From NCBI GenBank assembly GCA_019416685.1, contig DXWV01000090.1:1-18876 (forward strand): DNA of 18,876 nucleotides, written 5' to 3'. A program made the translations under genes and the position numbers. Within the stretch, counting starts at the first letter, position 1. Every line of letters begins with the position of its first letter. This stretch comes from Bacteroides sp. (lineage in GTDB: Bacteria > Bacteroidota > Bacteroidia > Bacteroidales > Bacteroidaceae). The notes under the pieces were generated by a model that saw only the letters and a program-made list of their open reading frames with translations, searched no databases and was not told the origin of the DNA. This document shows, piece by piece, positions 6,685 through 13,497 of the stretch.

Positions 6685-8535
6685 TTATAGCTCTATTACC
6701 AGAGACTCTCTCGGTGCCATTTTCAGTTCACCGTTCAGATTGATTATCTTTCCGGTCAGGATGTCTTTTCCTTGTATTTTATCTTTTAGAATTTCTTTGT
6801 AGAAAGTCAGCGGCAGAGTTGTTTCTTTATCTGTACCGTTTAGCATTACAAATACGGTTTTACCTTCATATTGGCGGGCATAAGCGTATACACCGTTTTG
6901 TACCATGAATTGTGTCATGCTGCCTTTACCAATCACATCGTTACCTTTGCGCCAGTTCAGCAGTGTTTTGTAGAAGTTGTAACAGTCATTTTGCAATTCA
7001 GTACGTCCTTCGGCTGTCAGTGCATTCTCTTTATCACCTGTCCATCCGCCGGGAAAGTCTTTGCGTACATAGCCATCGCTTTTACTCTTTACCCCGTTCA
7101 TCATGATTTCTGTTCCATAATACAGTTGCGGGATGCGGCGTGTAGTCAGTAATAGGGTAGAGGCTTGTTTCAACATAGCCAGGTTATCACCTTCACCCAG
7201 AAAACGGTCTGTATCATGATTTTCAATGAATGCCAGTACAGAAGTCGGGTTAGGATAGAGGAAGTCGTATACAAAACTGTTATATACGCGGTCCAGGCCT
7301 TTAAACCAAGTCTCTGTTTGTTCATTCTTTGCTGTATTGATCTTATCAAAGAAGCTGAAATCCATAACCGTTTTCAGATTACTGTTTTGAGGAGCTGATA
7401 GTTTTGAGTCTTTCTGCCACCAGGCTGTATAAGCCGGTTCCGTCACCCATGTTTCGCCTACTGTGTTGTAGTTGGGGTATTCTTCATTCAGTTCCTTCAT
7501 CCAGTTACTCATGGCATCGTAATCTGCATACGGATATGTATCCATACGGATACCATCAATATTGGCATATTCAATCCACCAGAAGCTGTTTTGTACCAGA
7601 TACTTATAAACATGCGGATTTTTCTGATTCAGGTCGGGCATTACTGTCACAAACCAACCGTCATTCATCTGATCGAAGTCATATTTAGAAGCATATGGGT
7701 CAACGTGCGGAGTCAGTTTGAAGGAGGTCTGCACGAAGTTTTTCTCATGATCGGGATTGTTGAAGAAATCTTTCGATGGCATGTCTTTAATCCAGGGGTG
7801 TTCTACACCGCAATGGTTGAAAATCATATCCATCACAATCTTTATACCGCGTTCGTGAGATTTGGCGATGAGTTGGCGATATTCCTCATTTGTTCCGAAA
7901 CGTGGGTCAACTTTGTAATAATCAGTAGTAGCATACCCATGATAGGAGCCTCCTTCCATATTGTTTTCCAGTACCGGAGTAAACCAAAGGGCTGTTACAC
8001 CCAGGTCTTCAAAATAGTCCAGGTGTTGCTCGATACCTGCCAGGTCGCCACCATGACGAGCGTTGGGATCGTTACGGTCTACCTTATAAGGTGACATACC
8101 CGGAATATTATCATTGTCCGGATTTCCATTTGCAAAACGGTCCGGCATCAGCAGGTAGAGAGCGTCGGATGCATCGAAACCTTTGTGTTCGCATCCCTTT
8201 TTACTGCGTGCCTTCAGTTCGTATTCTTTTACCAGTTTCTTTTTTCCGATAGTAAAAGTAAGGGGCAGTTTACCGGGTTTCACCTCTTTATCCAGGTGCA
8301 GGTAGACGAGCAGATAGTTATTACTTTCTAACTTTACGGTGCTGCTGAGTGATACTCCGGGGTAGTTGACGGATACGGAGGCATCACCAATACCTTCACC
8401 GTAAACCATAAGCTGGAGTTCCGGATTCTTCATACCGGCGTACCAGAAAGGTGGGTCGATTTTGTTCACATTCATAGCTGCATAAGTACTAAGAGACAGT
8501 AGAAAAGAACCTAAGAAAAATAATAATTTCTTCAT
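6685..8535 (-). CDS. SusA-like GH13 alpha-amylase / neopullulanase
   Basis: This 616-aa exported glycoside hydrolase would cut alpha-1,4-glucans or pullulan-type maltodextrins, probably in the periplasm. Residues 1-20 are a signal peptide ending YAA, with no lipobox cysteine. An N-terminal beta domain (about 22-110) includes PPFWYAGMKNPELQLM and resembles the N-domain of neopullulanases and cyclomaltodextrinases. The TIM barrel (about 122-530) holds the four GH13 regions: DMIFNH (236-241), GIRMDTYPY (328-336, nucleophile Asp332), VGETW (359-363, acid/base Glu361) and FIENHD (436-441). A C-terminal beta domain ends the chain. Length and layout match B. thetaiotaomicron SusA. No susR, susC or susD lies nearby, so it stands apart from a starch-utilisation locus. 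A LacI-type site upstream suggests sugar control. Confidence 0.93.
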   Translation of the reverse strand: MKKLLFFLGSFLLSLSTYAAMNVNKIDPPFWYAGMKNPELQLMVYGEGIGDASVSVNYPGVSLSSTVKLESNNYLLVYLHLDKEVKPGKLPLTFTIGKKKLVKEYELKARSKKGCEHKGFDASDALYLLMPDRFANGNPDNDNIPGMSPYKVDRNDPNARHGGDLAGIEQHLDYFEDLGVTALWFTPVLENNMEGGSYHGYATTDYYKVDPRFGTNEEYRQLIAKSHERGIKIVMDMIFNHCGVEHPWIKDMPSKDFFNNPDHEKNFVQTSFKLTPHVDPYASKYDFDQMNDGWFVTVMPDLNQKNPHVYKYLVQNSFWWIEYANIDGIRMDTYPYADYDAMSNWMKELNEEYPNYNTVGETWVTEPAYTAWWQKDSKLSAPQNSNLKTVMDFSFFDKINTAKNEQTETWFKGLDRVYNSFVYDFLYPNPTSVLAFIENHDTDRFLGEGDNLAMLKQASTLLLTTRRIPQLYYGTEIMMNGVKSKSDGYVRKDFPGGWTGDKENALTAEGRTELQNDCYNFYKTLLNWRKGNDVIGKGSMTQFMVQNGVYAYARQYEGKTVFVMLNGTDKETTLPLTFYKEILKDKIQGKDILTGKIINLNGELKMAPRESLVIEL

Positions 8536-8565
8536 GATATTAGTGTGTTATGGATTTTACCGATG

Positions 8566-8573
8566 CTAATATA
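8566..8573 (-). promoter_or_regulatory. Possible -7 element of amylase gene
   Basis: On the minus strand this is TATATTAG, one mismatch from TAnnTTTG, placed to give a leader of about 25 nt. No clean TTTG lies 19-21 nt upstream, so the promoter may need an activator. Confidence 0.35.
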
Positions 8574-8627
8574 GGACAAATTCCTGAAATGAGTCATTTT
8601 CTTTTCCTGCTGTCTCTTATATATTTA

Positions 8628-8641
8628 TGCAAACGTTTTCA
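8628..8641. promoter_or_regulatory. LacI-family-type operator upstream of amylase
   Basis: TGCAAACGTTTTCA fits the near-palindromic TGnAAnCGnTTnCA pattern bound by LacI/GalR-family regulators, with the central CG step. It is 93 bp upstream of the amylase ATG and about 55 bp upstream of the possible -7. No LacI-family gene is in the window, so any regulator would be encoded elsewhere. Confidence 0.5.
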
Positions 8642-8684
8642 TTGTTGTGCCGGAGGAGGCTGTTTAGGTGTTGCCTGTATGTAA

Positions 8685-8718
8685 TAAAGGCGTTCCCTGC
8701 ATGCAGAGAACGCCTTTA
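8685..8718 (-). terminator. Hairpin terminator of decarboxylase operon
   Basis: An 11-bp perfect stem (TAAAGGCGTTC with GAACGCCTTTA) encloses an inner palindrome CTGCATGCAG. It lies 24 nt after the oadB-like stop on the minus strand. The T-run after it is poor, so it may act as a 3' stabilising hairpin as well as a terminator. Confidence 0.65.
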
Positions 8719-8742
8719 CTATTTTGATAATTAAATGATGGC

Positions 8743-9903
8743 TTACATAAGGAATCCTAACAAGATACCGGCAGCAACTGCTGAACCGATAACACCTGCC
8801 ACATTCGGACCCATAGCATGCATCAGCAGGTAGTTGGTCGGATCATATTCCAGGCCTACAATCTGTGAAATACGTGCAGAGTCAGGAACAGCAGATACAC
8901 CTGCGTTACCAATCAATGGGTTGATCTTATTATCTTTCTTCAAGAAGATATTGAAGAATTTCACAAATAGAACACCCGCTGTTGTAGCGATAATGAATGA
9001 GATAGCACCCAGGATAAAGATCTGTACAGAACTCCAGGTTAAGAACTCGGAAGCCTGTGTAGAAGCACCTACCGTTAATCCCAATAAGATAGTGATCGTA
9101 TCAATCAGTGGTCCACTGGCCGTATTTGCCAAACGACGGGTTACACCACTTTCTTTCAATAAATTACCGAAGAATAACATACCTAACAAGGGTAACCCCG
9201 AAGGAACAAGGAATGTTGTGAGCAACAGACCGACAATCGGGAAAATAACCTTTTCTGTATGAGATACGGTTCTTGGCGGTTTCATACGGATAACACGTTC
9301 TTGCTTAGTAGTCAACAAACGCATGATAGGCGGTTGTATTACCGGAACCAATGCCATGTATGAATAAGCCGATACAGCGATAGCACCCATCAGATTCGGA
9401 GCTAACTTAGACGAAAGGAAGATAGCCGTAGGACCATCCGCACCACCGATAATACCGATAGCACCGGCCTGATTTGGCTCAAATCCCATTAGAAGGGCGA
9501 TGATGTAAGCACCAAAGATACCAAATTGTGCAGCAGCTCCGATCAGCATCAGTTTCGGATTGGAGATCAATGCCGAGAAGTCCGTCATGGCTCCGATACC
9601 CAAGAATATGAGTGGCGGATACCAACCGGAAGTTACTCCCTGATAGAGTATATTCAGTACGGAACCTTCTTCATAGATACCTATTTTTAGTCCGGCCTCC
9701 ATGTTGAAGGGAATATTACCGATGAGGATACCAAAACCAATAGGGATGAGAAGCATCGGTTCAAACTCTTTGGCTATCGCGAGATAGATAAAAAAGAGTC
9801 CGACAACGAGCATTACAAGATGTCCCGGTGTTGCATTCGCAAAACCTGTATATCCCCAGAAGTCAACAAGGTTATTCCCCAAAAATGATAAGAAATCTCC
9901 CAT
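8743..9903 (-). CDS. Sodium-translocating decarboxylase beta subunit
   Basis: This 386-aa integral membrane subunit (OadB/MmdB/GcdB family) decarboxylates carboxybiotin and couples this to Na+ export. Hydrophobic helices run through the chain. Two conserved family segments are present: GGADGPTAIFLSSKLAP (153-169, with the Asp156 that corresponds to the essential Asp of Klebsiella OadB) and, near the C-terminus, IGNAGVSAVPDSARI followed by MHAMGPNVAGVIGSAVAAG. The length is slightly short compared with OadB (about 430) but normal for the MmdB/GcdB type. It follows the biotin carrier gene by 2 nt and is last in the operon. Context with an epimerase and an acyl-CoA carboxyltransferase points to methylmalonyl-CoA, not oxaloacetate, as the substrate. 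Confidence 0.95.
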   Translation of the reverse strand: MGDFLSFLGNNLVDFWGYTGFANATPGHLVMLVVGLFFIYLAIAKEFEPMLLIPIGFGILIGNIPFNMEAGLKIGIYEEGSVLNILYQGVTSGWYPPLIFLGIGAMTDFSALISNPKLMLIGAAAQFGIFGAYIIALLMGFEPNQAGAIGIIGGADGPTAIFLSSKLAPNLMGAIAVSAYSYMALVPVIQPPIMRLLTTKQERVIRMKPPRTVSHTEKVIFPIVGLLLTTFLVPSGLPLLGMLFFGNLLKESGVTRRLANTASGPLIDTITILLGLTVGASTQASEFLTWSSVQIFILGAISFIIATTAGVLFVKFFNIFLKKDNKINPLIGNAGVSAVPDSARISQIVGLEYDPTNYLLMHAMGPNVAGVIGSAVAAGILLGFLM

Positions 9904-9905
9904 AA

Positions 9906-10349
9906 TTATTCAATGATTACGAGATCTGTACCTTCCAGTACGGAGTCTCCTTGTTTAACTTTGATTTCTGCAACCTTTCCGTCTCTGTGTGCATTGATGT
10001 TGTTTTCCATCTTCATGGCCTCAAGGATAATTATAGTTTGGCCTTTCTTCACAGTGTCGCCCTCTTTTATTTTAATATCGAGGATAACACCCGGTAGCGG
10101 AGATTTCACACCGTCTTTCTTACCCGATCCTGTGTTTGCAGGACGTTGCACCACCGGTGCACCACTATCAGTTTTTGGAGCAGCAGCGGGACGGGTTACC
10201 GGTTTCGGTGCGATGACTGGTTTTACCGGTTTGTCAAGTTCCACTTTATAAGGAGTCCCGTTAACTTCAACGTTTACGATATTTTCCTCCGGATCATTTA
10301 CTGTGACGTTGTAAAGGTTTCCGTTGATTTTATATTTATATTGTTTCAT
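9906..10349 (-). CDS. Biotin carboxyl carrier subunit of decarboxylase
   Basis: This 147-aa carrier (MmdC/gamma-type) moves the carboxyl group from the carboxyltransferase to the membrane beta subunit on a swinging biotin. A short N-terminal domain (1-40) is followed by a Pro/Ala-rich flexible linker (about 41-75) and a biotinyl-lipoyl domain (about 80-147). The biotinylation motif EAMKMEN (110-116) is intact, with Lys113 as the biotin site. The preceding SPLPGVI (83-89) is the usual domain start. It lies between the OadG-like subunit (25-nt gap) and the beta subunit (2-nt gap). Confidence 0.96.
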   Translation of the reverse strand: MKQYKYKINGNLYNVTVNDPEENIVNVEVNGTPYKVELDKPVKPVIAPKPVTRPAAAPKTDSGAPVVQRPANTGSGKKDGVKSPLPGVILDIKIKEGDTVKKGQTIIILEAMKMENNINAHRDGKVAEIKVKQGDSVLEGTDLVIIE

Positions 10350-10374
10350 TGCTTCAATTTATTAGGATTAGTAA

Positions 10375-11289
10375 TTATCTTTTCGGAGTCTGACGCAAAG
10401 TGTATATCTTAGAACTCCATGGTGAGTAGGTACGTTTCACTTTGTTGATAGTCAGAATCATGTCTTCAACATCATGTGCATCATTCATGAATTCATGCAG
10501 AGCCATAGCGATAGCGGCAGCTTCTTCTCCGGAATGACTACCCAGATTCTTTTCTTTTGCTTCCACCTTATCAGTGATTCCAGTTGCTTTCATTGCATTT
10601 TTCTTACCTAATTTAACTGCAATATTACCTACTATTTTGAAGGAAACATACAATAATATCAAACCAATAAACACAACCGACATTGCAATGATAGCCATAC
10701 CAAAGCCATCTTCATCGTGTTTCTTGAAGTTTTCTATTTTTTCATTCTTATCCTGAGTCATATTATTAGTACTCGGAGTTACATAACTGTGTTCTCCTCC
10801 TCCTTTAATAACCCAATTTGCACTTCCGTCCTCCTGGCGGGCATAGGACTGATCGGCAAGCATTCCGGCAGGAATAGTAACTTCGTCAATTAATGTTTTG
10901 CCGTTTGAGTCATACAAAGCAATGTAATTTTCCTTATTGGGGTCAAGCGTAAAGTTTACATGGAACGTACCACGATTTGGCATTCCGTCTGCCCAAAACA
11001 GAGCGTGTTGACGAGGTTTAATCTGTGTCAGTACATCTCCTTTAGGAATAGGATATTTGGTCGGATTATTTTTATCGTTCGTCAGATAACAGCCTTCGAT
11101 ATTGACCGTAGCAAAAGAGGTGTTGAATATTTCTATCCATGCATTATGCAAGCCATAATCATCCTGATAATTCTGTTCATTGGTTACCAGAACTTCATTG
11201 ATTTTAAGACTTGTAGCCCTTTGTGCGTTCAACCCTAAGCAAACTACTGCTACTAACGCGATAAATATCCCAATTCTTTTTTTGTTCAT
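10375..11289 (-). CDS. Lamin-tail domain / OadG-family fusion subunit
   Basis: This 304-aa membrane subunit is probably the small anchor and assembly subunit of the Na+ pump (OadG/MmdD). The layout is: signal-like segment (about 5-22), then a lamin-tail (LTD) beta-sandwich (about 28-170, LKINEVLVTNEQN through AWIEIFNTS and GCYLTND), then a polar linker. One membrane helix (about 197-220) has the OadG-like GFGMAIIAMSVVFIGLILLY. A cytoplasmic tail carries EEAAAIAMALHEFMND and YSPWSSKIYTLRQTP, resembling the Ala-rich and Ser-Pro-Trp end of OadG proteins. Ordinary OadG/MmdD proteins are about 80-110 aa, so the extra N-terminal LTD, predicted to face the periplasm, is the oddity. The ATG at 11289 is preferred over the in-frame TTG at 11298. 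It sits 20 nt after mmdA and 25 nt before the biotin carrier. Confidence 0.88.
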   Translation of the reverse strand: MNKKRIGIFIALVAVVCLGLNAQRATSLKINEVLVTNEQNYQDDYGLHNAWIEIFNTSFATVNIEGCYLTNDKNNPTKYPIPKGDVLTQIKPRQHALFWADGMPNRGTFHVNFTLDPNKENYIALYDSNGKTLIDEVTIPAGMLADQSYARQEDGSANWVIKGGGEHSYVTPSTNNMTQDKNEKIENFKKHDEDGFGMAIIAMSVVFIGLILLYVSFKIVGNIAVKLGKKNAMKATGITDKVEAKEKNLGSHSGEEAAAIAMALHEFMNDAHDVEDMILTINKVKRTYSPWSSKIYTLRQTPKR

Positions 11290-11309
11290 AACAATCAACG
11301 TTTTATTTG

Positions 11310-12863
11310 TTACAATGGAATATTACCATGCTTCTTGGCAGGGTTTGTTAGTTTCTTAGTCTGCAACTGTTGCAATGCACGGATGATGCGGAAGCGAGTG
11401 TTTCTCGGTTCGATAACATCATCAATGTAACCATATTTAGCCGCATTGTACGGGTTAGCAAACAGCTTGGTGTATTCTGCCTCTTTGTCTGCCAGGAACT
11501 GAGCCGGGTTTTCCTGCTCTTTGGCTTCTTTTGCATACAATACTTCCACAGCACCTGCACCACCCATTACAGCAATTTCAGCTGTTGGCCATGCATAGTT
11601 CATGTCGCCACGGAGTTGTTTACAACTCATTACGATGTGTGAACCACCATATGACTTACGTAATGTTACAGTTACTTTGGGCACAGTAGCCTCACCATAA
11701 GCGTAAAGCAACTTCGCACCATGCAGAATAACGCCATTGTATTCTTGTCCTGTTCCCGGAAGGAATCCCGGAACATCTACCAAGGTTACCAAAGGAATGT
11801 TGAATGCATCGCAGAAACGAACGAAGCGGGCACCTTTACGAGATGCATTACTATCGAGTACACCTGCCAGATATTTAGGCTGGTTGGCAACTACACCTAC
11901 GGATTGTCCGTTCATACGGGCAAAACCGATAATAATATTCTTAGCATAATCTTTTTGTACTTCGAGGAATTCACCATTATCGATGATAGCACCAATTACC
12001 TCATACATGTCGTATGGTTTGTTCGGACTGTCAGGAATAATCTCATTCAAAAGATCATCCATGCGATCGATAGGATCTGTACAATCCATTAACGGGGCTT
12101 CTTCAAGGTTGTTCTGCGGGATAAAACTAAGAAGATGGCGGATAATTGACAGCCCCTCTTCACCCGTTTCAGCAGTAAAGTGAGTTACACCCGATTTCGT
12201 TGCATGAACACTTGCACCACCGAGGTCTTCCTGTGATACGTCTTCACCTGTTACAGTTTTTACAACTTTCGGACCGGTAAGGAACATGTAAGAAGTTCCC
12301 TCAGTCATCAGTGTAAAGTCAGTCAGCGCAGGAGAGTAAACAGCACCACCGGCACAAGGACCAAAGATTCCGGATATCTGTGGGATTACTCCCGATGCCA
12401 TAATATTACGCTGGAAAATTTCAGCATAACCGGCAAGTGCATTGATACCTTCCTGAATACGTGCACCTCCCGAGTCGTTGATACCGATAACAGGGGCACC
12501 CATTTTCATGGCCATATCCATTACTTTACATATTTTTTGTGCCATGGTTTCCGACAGTGAACCACCGAATACAGTGAAGTCCTGTGCGAAAACATATACT
12601 AATCTTCCTTCAATTGTTCCGTAACCGGTCACAACACCATCACCTAAGAAGTGCTTTTTTTCTTGCCCAAAGTTAGTACATCTGTGTTGTACAAACATAT
12701 CCAATTCTTCGAAACTGCCTTCATCCAGCAGTTGTGCAATACGCTCGCGGGCAGTATATTTGCCTTTTGCGTGTTGTTTTTCAATAGCCTTTTCGCCACC
12801 ACCTAAACGAGCCTGAGCACGAAGTTCAATAAGCTCTTTTACTTTTTCAAGCTGGTTACTCAT
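11310..12863 (-). CDS. mmdA: Methylmalonyl-CoA decarboxylase carboxyltransferase subunit
   Basis: This 517-aa biotin-dependent carboxyltransferase (crotonase-fold pair; PccB/MmdA family) moves the carboxyl of methylmalonyl-CoA to carrier biotin and yields propionyl-CoA. N-terminal half: the CoA-binding SGGARIQEG (131-139) and GPCAGGAVYSPAL (168-180, oxyanion-hole glycines). C-terminal half: VDVPGFLPGTGQEYNG and LRKSYGGSHIVMSCK. The length is normal (510-520). The family includes propionyl-CoA carboxylase beta. The linked OadB-type membrane pump, biotin carrier and epimerase, with no biotin carboxylase nearby, favour the Na+-pumping decarboxylase. This is the last step of the succinate-to-propionate route in Bacteroides. 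The mutase genes are not in this window. Confidence 0.95.
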   Translation of the reverse strand: MSNQLEKVKELIELRAQARLGGGEKAIEKQHAKGKYTARERIAQLLDEGSFEELDMFVQHRCTNFGQEKKHFLGDGVVTGYGTIEGRLVYVFAQDFTVFGGSLSETMAQKICKVMDMAMKMGAPVIGINDSGGARIQEGINALAGYAEIFQRNIMASGVIPQISGIFGPCAGGAVYSPALTDFTLMTEGTSYMFLTGPKVVKTVTGEDVSQEDLGGASVHATKSGVTHFTAETGEEGLSIIRHLLSFIPQNNLEEAPLMDCTDPIDRMDDLLNEIIPDSPNKPYDMYEVIGAIIDNGEFLEVQKDYAKNIIIGFARMNGQSVGVVANQPKYLAGVLDSNASRKGARFVRFCDAFNIPLVTLVDVPGFLPGTGQEYNGVILHGAKLLYAYGEATVPKVTVTLRKSYGGSHIVMSCKQLRGDMNYAWPTAEIAVMGGAGAVEVLYAKEAKEQENPAQFLADKEAEYTKLFANPYNAAKYGYIDDVIEPRNTRFRIIRALQQLQTKKLTNPAKKHGNIPL

Positions 12864-12897
12864 GAGTCTTTCTTGTTTTAAAGGATTTATAGAATTT

Positions 12898-12980
12898 ACG
12901 ATTAGACGATTTACAATTTACGATTGAAGTTTCTTTTATTACATTACTGAAGTAATTTCAATCGCAGATCGTCTAATTGT
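12898..12980. repeat. Imperfect inverted repeat of TTTACGA-type units
   Basis: This occupies most of the 125-bp gap between epimerase and mmdA. The left arm (12898-12928) carries ATTAGACGAT and CGATTGAA separated by TTACAATTTA. The right arm (12957-12980) carries their complements (TTCAATCG, ATCGTCTAAT) separated by CAG. The extra left segment is one repeat unit, since TTTACGA and TTTACAA recur at about 7-nt steps. A small inner stem ATTAC/GTAAT closes the loop (12943-12956). On RNA it would be a large hairpin inside the operon message and might set differential stability. Confidence 0.75.
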
Positions 12981-12988
12981 CAATGATT

Positions 12989-13393
12989 TTAGTGTTCACA
13001 AAGTTCTGTTAATACGCCCAGGGTTGATTTCGGATGAAGGAAAGCGATATTGAGTCCTTCGGCACCTTTACGGGGAGCTTTATCAATGAGACGAATTTCT
13101 TTACTTTCAGCTTCTGCCAGTGCATTAGCTACACCGTCTTCAACTGCAAATGCCACGTGGTGAACGCCAGCACCCTTATTTTCAATAAATTTAGCAATGG
13201 TACTTTCAGGGCAGGTTGGTTCTAACAGTTCGATTTTTGTTTCGCCTACTTTCAGGAAAGCTGTTCTCACTTTCTGGTCTTCTACTGTTTCGATATTGTA
13301 GCATTTCAGACCTAATACATTCTCGTAGTACGGTAGGGCTTCTTCGATGCTTTTTACAGCAATACCCAAGTGTTCAATGTGTGAAATCTTCAT
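12989..13393 (-). CDS. mce: Methylmalonyl-CoA epimerase
   Basis: This 134-aa vicinal-oxygen-chelate enzyme interconverts the (R) and (S) forms of methylmalonyl-CoA, supplying the isomer used by the decarboxylase encoded downstream. Two beta-alpha-beta-beta-beta modules are visible: HLGIAVKSIEEALPYYENVL (8-27) and GVHHVAFAVED (76-86). Likely metal ligands are His8, His79 and Glu130, and the family segment KIELLEPTCPES is at 53-64. The length is normal. It is the first gene of the decarboxylase operon. A weak TTTCTTTG element (13456-13449) lies upstream, but transcription from the TonB receptor gene 104 nt upstream is possible too. Confidence 0.95.
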   Translation of the reverse strand: MKISHIEHLGIAVKSIEEALPYYENVLGLKCYNIETVEDQKVRTAFLKVGETKIELLEPTCPESTIAKFIENKGAGVHHVAFAVEDGVANALAEAESKEIRLIDKAPRKGAEGLNIAFLHPKSTLGVLTELCEH

Positions 13394-13497
13394 AACTGTG
13401 TTCTTTATATTGGCTTTAAATTAGTTTTTGGTTCCTTTTAAACCAGCACAAAGAAAATCAATTCTTCGTTAATAAAGAAATATTTCAGCATTTAATT

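Noticed and set aside
7591..8094. 167-codon antisense frame within the amylase gene
   Set aside because: It is a shadow frame across conserved GH13 regions on the other strand.
8743..11289. Oxaloacetate decarboxylase as the substrate assignment
   Set aside because: The linked epimerase and acyl-CoA carboxyltransferase, and the absence of an OadA-type alpha subunit, favour methylmalonyl-CoA.
11290..11298. TTG start three codons upstream in the lamin-tail/OadG gene
   Set aside because: ATG at 11289 is followed by a normal signal-like segment; nothing supports the TTG.
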